This document shows, piece after piece, positions 56,357 through 63,080 of a stretch of 64,000 nucleotides of DNA. The notes below the pieces were generated by a model that was not told the origin of the DNA, searched no databases, and was given only the letters and a program-made list of their open reading frames with translations. A program made the position numbers and the translations under genes. The stretch covers positions 62,001-126,000 of the forward strand of contig NZ_FNRD01000002.1 in NCBI RefSeq assembly GCF_900107635.1, read 5' to 3'. How positions within the stretch are numbered: position 1 is the stretch's first letter; each line of letters begins with the position of its first letter. This DNA comes from Flavobacterium gillisiae. GTDB taxonomy: Bacteria > Bacteroidota > Bacteroidia > Flavobacteriales > Flavobacteriaceae.

Positions 56357-57406
56357 TTAAAACAATGCTTTTGGGTTGTAATATTTAGCAGCGTTTTCTT
56401 TTGTAATTAACAATGGAGCTGTAAATGATATTTTAGAAAAATCTCTTTTACCATTGATATACTGAATTGCAGCTTCTACTGAATTTTTTCCAATTTGAAC
56501 TGGACTATTCATTGCAGTACAACCGTACCAATCAGTATCCATAATGTATTTTATAGCTTCTTTTTGACCATCTGCACCTGCAACAATCAAGATATCCTTT
56601 GTTTTTCCTGCTTTTGCAATCGCTTTAATCGCTCCTAATACACATACATCAGATTCTGTAATAACAACATTCACGTCTGGGTGTGCTACTAATACATCCT
56701 CCATTGCTTTTTGACCACCAGCATACGTCCAATCTGTGTACGCTTGGGTAACTACATTAAGATTGATGTACCCTAAAGTTCTTAACTGCTCTTCTGTAAT
56801 CCCTTGTAATAAACCTTGTTTACGTGTTCTACCTACTGGGTTACCAGCATTACCACTCAACAAAGCAATAGTCATTTTTTTAGTTCCAAATTTCTTAGCA
56901 GCCCATTCTCCAGCTAATTCACCGTTTGCTAAATTGTTTGACTGAATAGTAGTCACAAATTCTGCAGCAGGATTAATAGAACTATCGATAATAAAAACTG
57001 GAATCCCAGCTTTGTTAGCTACTTTAGTTACTTCAACCAATGCGTCTGGATCTTTTGGGTTTAACAATAAAGCATCAACACCTTTGGTAATCAAATCTTC
57101 ACAAGCAGCAATTTGCTTACTGATATCACCTTGACCATCTGCAGACAAAAATTCCATTCCGTTTGCCTCTGTCGTTTCTTTAATACTTGTCAAAAGCGCT
57201 TGGTAATAAGGTGCATCCAAAGACGGAGTACAATATCCAATTTTCAATCCTTTCAAATCTTTTGCGCTTTCAATTTTTTCTCCTGTACTTGCTGCATCAG
57301 GAGTACTTCCTGCAGCATTTTTGTCTTTATCAATACAACTTGTAGCACTTGCTACGATTGCCAACATCAATAGTGGCTTAACCATTTTTTTCAATAATGT
57401 TTTCAT
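56357..57406 (-). CDS. Sugar-binding lipoprotein of the ABC importer
   Basis: The 349-residue protein has a lipobox (ASATSC, cysteine 24) and a periplasmic-binding-protein type 1 fold of the ribose-binding group (IGYCTPSLDAPYYQALLTSI; ACEDLITKGVDALLLNPKDP). Being lipid-anchored it can capture the substrate in the periplasm for the RbsA/RbsC-type transporter encoded next. The neighbouring polyol dehydrogenase and fructokinase suggest a polyol ligand rather than ribose. Confidence 0.9.
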   Translation of the reverse strand: MKTLLKKMVKPLLMLAIVASATSCIDKDKNAAGSTPDAASTGEKIESAKDLKGLKIGYCTPSLDAPYYQALLTSIKETTEANGMEFLSADGQGDISKQIAACEDLITKGVDALLLNPKDPDALVEVTKVANKAGIPVFIIDSSINPAAEFVTTIQSNNLANGELAGEWAAKKFGTKKMTIALLSGNAGNPVGRTRKQGLLQGITEEQLRTLGYINLNVVTQAYTDWTYAGGQKAMEDVLVAHPDVNVVITESDVCVLGAIKAIAKAGKTKDILIVAGADGQKEAIKYIMDTDWYGCTAMNSPVQIGKNSVEAAIQYINGKRDFSKISFTAPLLITKENAAKYYNPKALF

Positions 57407-57445
57407 AATTTCTTAATTTAGTTTGTTTGTATATTTTTGTTTTTA

Positions 57446-58327
57446 TTAAAATACTTTAAAGTCAACTTGCAAAACAGTTTTTTGCTTTTCTGGATTCCAC
57501 ATTGCAGTAACGTCAACTGGTAAAACATAACTTCCTAATTTTACGTTTTTAGACAACGTAGCTCCAATATTGATAAAGTTACCTTTCCCTTCAGTATAAA
57601 AAGTTTTATCATTTACAAAAGACCAAGCACCACCTGCAAAAAGCGAAAGATGACTATCTCCTTTTTCCCAAACTTTGCTTTTAACTTCTAGATAATGAGT
57701 GTATGAATCTCTCAATGAACCGTCTGTTTGTACTTCATAATCACCAGAACCACCACCTACAATTGTTGCTAAGTACAACAAAGTGTTTTTTGAAACTTGG
57801 TAACCGAAGTTTAAATCTACAAAATTATATCCTTGTGTTTTATCATAACTCCAATAATGTAATACATCTCCTCTTTCTTCTACACCAGTGTAGTTATTAT
57901 GAGTAACTGCTTCCATGAAAAATTTATTTGAGAAACGATACACAGTATAGATAGAAAATTCTTTGTAATGAGCACCTACTTGTTGCCCTGTTTTATTAGT
58001 AACATCTGAAGCAGCACCAGTACCACCCCAAAAACCAAATGTAAACTTTTTGTCTCTTGTATTATACTCTAGATTAGTCGCTGCCATTGGACCAGGAGTT
58101 ACGGTAAATCCATGCCAAAGGTGCATGTTTTTCAAATGAAGTCCGAAAGTAAAAGGTTGATAGTTATCTACAGCTTTAACGGTATCTTTATCTCTCTTAA
58201 CTCTTTCTCCTTGAGCCTGCATAGCAGTTGCTCCAAAAAGCATCCCTAAAGCCAGTACTTGTAACGTTAATTTTTTCCTCAGTTTAACTCCCGTTAAAAC
58301 TGATGTGATTTTGAATCCTTGTTTCAT
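57446..58327 (-). CDS. Outer-membrane protein of the polyol locus
   Basis: The 293-residue protein has a long signal peptide (cleaved near residue 39, MQAQ) and a body rich in amphipathic strands (KFTFGFWGGTGAAS, KEFSIYTVYRFSNKFFMEAV, NTLLYLATIVGGGSGDYE) with a terminal strand VLQVDFKVF. It is probably an outer-membrane channel. It is the first gene of the operon, ahead of the binding protein, so I infer that it lets the substrate into the periplasm. It is not a SusC/SusD protein. A specific family could not be named. Confidence 0.72.
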   Translation of the reverse strand: MKQGFKITSVLTGVKLRKKLTLQVLALGMLFGATAMQAQGERVKRDKDTVKAVDNYQPFTFGLHLKNMHLWHGFTVTPGPMAATNLEYNTRDKKFTFGFWGGTGAASDVTNKTGQQVGAHYKEFSIYTVYRFSNKFFMEAVTHNNYTGVEERGDVLHYWSYDKTQGYNFVDLNFGYQVSKNTLLYLATIVGGGSGDYEVQTDGSLRDSYTHYLEVKSKVWEKGDSHLSLFAGGAWSFVNDKTFYTEGKGNFINIGATLSKNVKLGSYVLPVDVTAMWNPEKQKTVLQVDFKVF

Positions 58328-58367
58328 AATTAATTAAATCTTGTTGATTTTGGTTGTTTGGTTGTTG

Positions 58368-58406
58368 TTGTTTTATTAAACGTATTTAATACGTTTAATA
58401 AAACAA
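58368..58406. promoter_or_regulatory. 39-nt perfect palindrome, probable operator of the polyol operon
   Basis: Two perfect 19-bp arms flank one central base (58387); the inner core reads AAACGTATTTAATACGTTT. It begins inside the last bases of the operon's -7 element and covers the likely transcription start, a position typical of a repressor site. The next gene, in minus orientation, starts at 58327. Confidence 0.82.
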
Positions 58407-58411
58407 AGATA
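58404..58411 (-). promoter_or_regulatory. -7 promoter element of the polyol operon
   Basis: On the minus strand this reads TATCTTTG (TAnnTTTG). It abuts the 39-nt palindrome. A good -33 element is not visible, as expected of a promoter that needs an activator or is weak. Confidence 0.55.
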
Positions 58412-58808
58412 TAATTAAATTTGACATATGTAAAAAATAAATACTTTAAAAAAACAATTACTGCAATTAAAAAGCACTATTTATACTATTATATCATATA
58501 AATCAAGGTATAAGTACCAATAACATATTACGTAATAAATACGTTTATATATTATAAAAAGTAAGAAAATTAAACTATTACGATATCGCTATGTACATAA
58601 ACACGACTTGTTTAGTATAAAAAAAAGTCTCGAGTTCACAAAAAAATGCCAAAAAGAGACCCCATATTAAATTGAACTTCTATAGTTCATAACCTCATCT
58701 TAAACATACCTAAATAAAAACAACCCGAAAAAACCTCAAATTCAACCAGAAATAAAAAATAAATCCTAATAAAAACCTAAACTCCACTAGTTTCCAAAAA
58801 CACTTTAA
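58412..58808. other. Non-coding spacer with further TACGT palindromes
   Basis: No gene is visible. TATTACGTAATA (58526-58537) followed by AAATACGTTTAT resembles half-sites of the 39-nt palindrome and may be an auxiliary site. The remaining sequence is AT-rich without recognised structure. Confidence 0.45.
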
Positions 58809-58816
58809 TACATTTG
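58809..58816 (+). promoter_or_regulatory. -7 promoter element for the FrnE gene
   Basis: TACATTTG matches TAnnTTTG and ends 11 nt before the ATG at 58828. The predicted transcript would have almost no leader, unless translation starts at the second methionine (58840). Confidence 0.55.
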
Positions 58817-58827
58817 TATATACAAAC

Positions 58828-59556
58828 ATGAAAAAGAAAATGGAAAACACACTTAAAATACAAATCTGGTCGGATATTATGTGTCCGTATTGTTATATAG
58901 GAAAAAGAAGGATTGAAGGAGCCTTAGCACAGTTTCCGAATTCAGCCAATGTAGAAATTGAATGGAAAAGCTTCATGCTTGATGCTAACTTTATCGCATC
59001 AGAAGATGATAATATGGCCGAACATCTAGCCAAAAAATACCAAAAAGACAAAGAATGGGCTCAAGAAATGATGGACAATATGACTCAGAATGCTAAAAAC
59101 TCAGGATTGGACTTCCATTTTGAAAAAGCCATCATGGCAAATTCTTTCAATGCACACCGCCTTTTACATTTGGCTAAGAAGCATAATAAATCAAATGAAT
59201 TAGAGGAACTATTGTTCAAAGCCTATTTAACAGATGGTCAAAACGTAAACGATATAGCAATATTAAGTACTCTGGGAATCGAAGCGGGAATCGACAAAAC
59301 TGAAATCGACTCCGTACTACACTCCGATGCATATTCAGAAGCCGTAAAACAAGATATCGAAATGGCACAGAACATCGGAGTTCAAGGAGTTCCTTTCTTT
59401 GTTTTTGATAATAAATATGCTGTTTCTGGCGCTCAACATGTGGAAACATTCGTAAACACTCTAGAGAAAGCATGGGAAGAAGGCGATTTCAAATCAAAAG
59501 TGTCTATAATAGAAACGAATGATGGAAACAGCTGCGGCATTGATGGTTGCGATTAA
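58828..59556 (+). CDS. DsbA/FrnE family disulfide oxidoreductase
   Basis: This 242-residue thioredoxin-fold protein with an inserted helical domain has the redox motif CPYC at 19-22 and the cis-proline loop GVQGVPFFVF. No signal peptide is seen, so it is cytoplasmic, like FrnE proteins implicated in stress tolerance. The tail ends with two more cysteines (CGIDGC), which could form a second redox pair. Start at 58828 or 58840 (MENTLKIQ) cannot be decided. Confidence 0.9.
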   Translation: MKKKMENTLKIQIWSDIMCPYCYIGKRRIEGALAQFPNSANVEIEWKSFMLDANFIASEDDNMAEHLAKKYQKDKEWAQEMMDNMTQNAKNSGLDFHFEKAIMANSFNAHRLLHLAKKHNKSNELEELLFKAYLTDGQNVNDIAILSTLGIEAGIDKTEIDSVLHSDAYSEAVKQDIEMAQNIGVQGVPFFVFDNKYAVSGAQHVETFVNTLEKAWEEGDFKSKVSIIETNDGNSCGIDGCD

Positions 59557-59687
59557 TCATTCGATACAAATCACATTTAATTTTATAAAATATCACTAAA
59601 AGTGGGTATTGAAAAACCTAATCCTTTTTTGTTGCTTTACTAAAATTCAGCTAACTTACAACAACTTAGCATTTTAAAAGCTAATTT

Positions 59688-59837
59688 ATGAAGCAAAAAA
59701 GGCATTCAAAAAGAATAAAAACCAACAAAACGTCTAAAGAACAAAAGAAAATTCTTTACTACTATATTGGTGGCTTTTTCCTAGTCATCATTGGACTATC
59801 ACTATTAGCATTGTTGTTAAAGCTGTATGTGGAATAA
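59688..59837 (+). CDS. Small membrane protein, 49 residues
   Basis: ATG at 59688 opens a frame encoding a basic N-terminus (MKQKRHSKRIKTNKTSKEQK) and a single hydrophobic helix (YYYIGGFFLVIIGLSLLALL), then KLYVE and a stop. The charge pattern predicts an N-in single-pass protein. A strong terminator follows 30 bp later, which supports transcription through it. Function unknown; it could also be a chance frame. Confidence 0.6.
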   Translation: MKQKRHSKRIKTNKTSKEQKKILYYYIGGFFLVIIGLSLLALLLKLYVE

Positions 59838-59866
59838 ATTTAAATGAATGAATGTCAATTAAATAC

Positions 59867-59908
59867 TAGAGGCTGTTTCTAATTAGATTTAAAACAGCCT
59901 CTTTTTTT
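59867..59908 (+). terminator. Terminator after the small membrane protein gene
   Basis: The stem AGAGGCTGTTT / AAACAGCCTCT is followed by a run of T residues. Confidence 0.88.
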
Positions 59909-59961
59909 TACTTTAGCCCTTTATAAAAAGTATTGGGGACCAAAAACTAATTAAAAAAACG

Positions 59962-60864
59962 ATGTCCGATATAAATAAAGAAACAGCTACTGTTCGTTGG
60001 GGAATATTAGGTTGTGGCAATGTAACCGAGAAAAAAAGCGGACCCGCTTATCAAAAAACAGCCGGATTTGAAATTGCTGCAGTGATGAGAAGAGACGGTG
60101 AAAAAGCAAAAGATTACGCTACAAGACACGGAATAAAAAAATATTATACTGACGCAGATGCATTAATCAACGACCCTGAAATTGATGCCATTTATATTGC
60201 GACACCGCCTGACACCCATAAATTATACGGACTAAAAGTAGCCGAAGCGGGTAAGATATGTTGTATCGAAAAACCATTAACTCCAAACTACGAAGACAGC
60301 AATACCATATATGAAGCCTTTAGAGATAAAGACCTCCCCCTTTTTGTTGCTTATTACAGAAGAACTTTACCCCGCTTTTCACAAATAAAAGACTGGCTAG
60401 ACACAAACAGCATTGGCAAAGTCAGACATATCAATTGGCACCTGAGCAAACCCGCATCTGAACAAGATCTATCAGAAGATTATAACTGGCGTACCGATTC
60501 AAAAGTGGCTACTGCTGGCTATTTTGATGATTTAGCGAGTCATGGCTTGGATTTGTTCACGTATCTATTAGGAGACATTAAAGAAGTTTCAGGAATTAGC
60601 CTTAACCAACAAGGATTGTATTCGGCCAAAGATGCTACTACAGCTTGCTGGCTTCATGAAAAGGGAATAACTGGATCAGGAAGCTGGAACTTTGGGTGTT
60701 TCACCAGAGAAGACAAGGTGACCATTTACGGAAGTAAAGGTAAAATTGAATTTTCTGTTTTTGACGAGCAATCTATAGCACTTTCAAATGAAGATGGAAA
60801 ATCAGAGCTCTTTATCGAGCATCCAGAAAACGTACAATTCAATCATGTACAAGCAATTAAATAA
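59962..60864 (+). CDS. Gfo/Idh/MocA oxidoreductase with premature stop
   Basis: This NAD(P)-dependent sugar or polyol oxidoreductase has a Rossmann domain (WGILGCGNV near 11-19, YIATPPDTH, and the conserved EKP in CIEKPLTPNY) and the C-terminal alpha/beta domain. The frame stops after 300 residues (HVQAIK then TAA). The next 29 codons, in the same frame, encode the usual family C-terminus, so a single codon has become a stop (CAA to TAA is one possibility). The protein may still work because the lost tail is peripheral, or the gene may be decaying. The substrate is unknown. Confidence 0.88.
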   Translation: MSDINKETATVRWGILGCGNVTEKKSGPAYQKTAGFEIAAVMRRDGEKAKDYATRHGIKKYYTDADALINDPEIDAIYIATPPDTHKLYGLKVAEAGKICCIEKPLTPNYEDSNTIYEAFRDKDLPLFVAYYRRTLPRFSQIKDWLDTNSIGKVRHINWHLSKPASEQDLSEDYNWRTDSKVATAGYFDDLASHGLDLFTYLLGDIKEVSGISLNQQGLYSAKDATTACWLHEKGITGSGSWNFGCFTREDKVTIYGSKGKIEFSVFDEQSIALSNEDGKSELFIEHPENVQFNHVQAIK

Positions 60865-60954
60865 CAATTATTAGGAAATACTCCACACCCTTCAAATGGA
60901 AAAACAGCCGCACACACCAGCTGGGTGATGGGTCAAATTACAGCTAAGATGTAA
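60865..60954 (+). pseudogene. In-frame tail of the Gfo/Idh gene beyond the stop
   Basis: The frame continues QLLGNTPHPSNGKTAAHTSW, then VMGQITAKM and a second TAA. This matches the common ending of the family (proline-rich turn, then GKTAxHTSWVM helix). With read-through or reversion of the stop the protein would have 330 residues, the normal length. Confidence 0.85.
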
Positions 60955-60956
60955 CA

Positions 60957-60992
60957 AAAAGAAGCAGCTCAAGTAATTGAGCTGCTTCTTAT
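60957..60992. terminator. Bidirectional terminator
   Basis: The stem AAGAAGCAGCTCAA / TTGAGCTGCTTCTT (loop GTAA) sits just after the second stop of the Gfo/Idh frame, which fits the longer frame being the original gene end. It also serves the convergent gene to the right. Confidence 0.82.
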
Positions 60993-61008
60993 CTAAAGAA
61001 TACCTTAT

Positions 61009-61602
61009 TTATTCTACCGCCGAAATGGTTTTAATCATTGTGTTATTAGCATAGGAAACCACAAAGGTGAACTTGTCATTTGGCAACATTTTAATATCAA
61101 AAAACCTTCCGACATACTCTTCACTAGTTGTTTCACTGAACAATTCAACTTCGTCTTCATTGTAGATTTTAATCGTAACAGCTTTTTTCTCAAAATTAAA
61201 AACACTTAACGAAACCAATCCTTTATCGTTTACAAATACAGGTTTGTAAACTACAGATACCGCAGCTTCCTCTAAAGTAGCTGTTTCTCCAATGACAGCA
61301 ATTTTATATGTCGCTATTTTCAACTCAGATTCTGCTTCTAGAAAGTAAGTACCCTCCGGCAAACTGTTCAAATCATATGTTCTGTTAATACTTTCTTTTG
61401 ACTTAACCTTTTCTGAGTAAATCAACACTTTGTTTGCATCATAAATAGACAATTCAATATTATCCATCTTATCTAAAACAAAAGTCACCATCTTTCCTTG
61501 CCCTTTTTTCACATTTAGCGCAAAATCCACCTCTGCGGCTTGTACATTCATAGCTGTTAACACTAAGACCAATACTAAACCAAATTTTAAAATCTTTTTC
61601 AT
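61009..61602 (-). CDS. Secreted beta-sandwich protein, function unknown
   Basis: The signal peptide MKKILKFGLVLVLVLTAMNVQA is followed by about 175 residues with two related beta-sandwich halves. Each half has a pattern like that of T9SS sorting domains (NIELSIYDANKVLIYSEKV...LNSLPEGTYFLEAE; VTIKIYNEDEVELFSET...IKMLPNDKFTFVV). The start at 61602 is preferred over 61686 because it gives the signal peptide. It may be a small exported structural or chaperone protein; I do not recognise a defined family. Confidence 0.72.
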   Translation of the reverse strand: MKKILKFGLVLVLVLTAMNVQAAEVDFALNVKKGQGKMVTFVLDKMDNIELSIYDANKVLIYSEKVKSKESINRTYDLNSLPEGTYFLEAESELKIATYKIAVIGETATLEEAAVSVVYKPVFVNDKGLVSLSVFNFEKKAVTIKIYNEDEVELFSETTSEEYVGRFFDIKMLPNDKFTFVVSYANNTMIKTISAVE

Positions 61603-61789
61603 AATTAAAGTTTTTAGATTTATAATCCTTTTAACTATTACAAAACTACACCATCCATTTCGTTGAATATAATGCAGAGTTTTCATGATTATACGGTATT
61701 TTACCTTTTACGAAATCGATAAAGGTTAAAAAAGATGACAAATTCGCAACGATTGACTAAATTCGCACAAACAATAAACAACATAGAAT

Positions 61790-62662
61790 ATGAGACCTAT
61801 AGTACCCAACTTAGAAATCATAGTTCCTTCTTTTGGAAGCTCATTCTCTATATCCAATCATGAAGAAAAAGCCAACATACATACCAACCACTGGCATTAT
61901 CACCCAGAAATAGAATTGGTCTATATTAATGGTGGTTCTGGTAAACGACAAGTAGGCAGCCATGTTTCTTATTACAACGATGGCGATCTAATACTTATCG
62001 GCAGTAATTTACCTCATTGCGGCTTTACTGATGAAGAGACCGGAAACAAAAAAGAAACCGTTATACAAATGAAACCAGACTTTTTGGGAAGTGCTTTCTT
62101 CGAAATTTCCGAAATGACAAATATTAAAAACTTGTTCAGTCAAGCCAAACAAGGTATTTCGTTTACTGGAAAAACAAAAAAATTAATAGGCGAAAGAATT
62201 GAAGTATTAAATAAACAAACCCAACTACAGCGACTACTAAGCATATTATCCATCTTAAACGAATTAGAACTATCGAAAGACAGCGTGCTTTTGAATGCAG
62301 AAGGATTTTCGATGGAAATGCAAATGCAAGATAATGACCGAATGAATGTAATCTATAATTTTGTCAAGGACCATTTTCAGGAAAACATTAGCTTAGAAGT
62401 AATTTCAGCGCTCGTAGCCATGACCGTCCCTTCCTTTTGCAGGTATTTTAAAAAGATAACCAATAAAACATTTACAAAATTCGTCAATGACTATAGATTA
62501 GTTCATGCTTCAAAACTACTAGCAGAGAAACCAATCAGCATTTCTGAAATCTCTTATGAAAGTGGATTTAACAACTTTGGACATTTTAACAAATCGTTTA
62601 AAGAGTTCACAGGAAAAAGTCCTTACCAATACCGCCAAGAGTTAAAATCATTTTTGGAATAA
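61790..62662 (+). CDS. AraC family transcriptional regulator
   Basis: This 290-residue regulator has an N-terminal cupin domain (about 20-110, HWHYHPEIELVYINGGSGKR), a linker, and a C-terminal pair of helix-turn-helix motifs (about 190-285, SLEVISALVAMTVPSFCRYF and PISISEISYESGFNNFGHF). Such proteins usually activate sugar-use genes when a sugar binds the cupin. It might control the divergent secreted protein or the nearby Gfo/Idh gene, but no target is evident. Confidence 0.92.
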   Translation: MRPIVPNLEIIVPSFGSSFSISNHEEKANIHTNHWHYHPEIELVYINGGSGKRQVGSHVSYYNDGDLILIGSNLPHCGFTDEETGNKKETVIQMKPDFLGSAFFEISEMTNIKNLFSQAKQGISFTGKTKKLIGERIEVLNKQTQLQRLLSILSILNELELSKDSVLLNAEGFSMEMQMQDNDRMNVIYNFVKDHFQENISLEVISALVAMTVPSFCRYFKKITNKTFTKFVNDYRLVHASKLLAEKPISISEISYESGFNNFGHFNKSFKEFTGKSPYQYRQELKSFLE

Positions 62663-62750
62663 CAAAAACTCCTGTTGATCAAGCATATAGCCACCACATA
62701 AAGCATGTCTTTTGAAGAAAGACTAAGCATTCATTATAGTGTAAAACTAA

Positions 62751-62778
62751 AAAAACCGCTTCTTTCGAAGCGGTTTTT
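62751..62778. terminator. Terminator between the AraC gene and tRNA-Leu
   Basis: The stem AAAAACCGCTTC / GAAGCGGTTTTT (loop TTTC) can stop the AraC transcript and, on the other strand, the tRNA-Leu transcript. Confidence 0.85.
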
Positions 62779-62781
62779 ACG

Positions 62782-62861
62782 TACCCGGAGCCGGAGTCGA
62801 ACCGGCACGGTTTCCCACAGGTGTTTGAGACCAGCGCGTCTACCAATTCCGCCATCCGGGC
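62782..62861 (-). tRNA. tRNA-Leu (anticodon CAA)
   Basis: The 80-nt class II tRNA has acceptor stem GCCCGGA/TCCGGGT (with a G-T pair at 1-72), discriminator A, T arm GCCGGTTCGACTCCGGC, and anticodon CAA (plus-strand TTG at 62825-62827), reading UUG. The variable arm is short. The anticodon stem CTGGT/ACCTG contains a T-T mismatch at 28-42. CCA is not encoded. Confidence 0.93.
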
Positions 62862-63023
62862 TTAGCAGACATGAAATAACAACAGTTATTTCAACGCAAT
62901 AAAAGAGGAGATTGTAATAAAATCAACCATCGATTCCTTTAACACGGTGCAAATGTAAAAAATAATATTAAAAATTCTACTAAAAATACTTAAAATTTTT
63001 CTTTCACAGTTGAATAAATTTCA

Positions 63024-63031
63024 TAAATTTG
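63024..63031 (+). promoter_or_regulatory. -7 promoter element for the PRPP synthetase gene
   Basis: TAAATTTG matches TAnnTTTG and lies 49 nt before the ATG at 63081. Confidence 0.5.
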
Positions 63032-63080
63032 CACCTCCGTAAAACGGGACACACTAACTAACTACAAAACAACAAATTAA

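Noticed and set aside
62705..62902. A 65-codon frame across tRNA-Leu.
   Set aside because: It runs through the tRNA and its terminator, so it cannot be a functional coding region.
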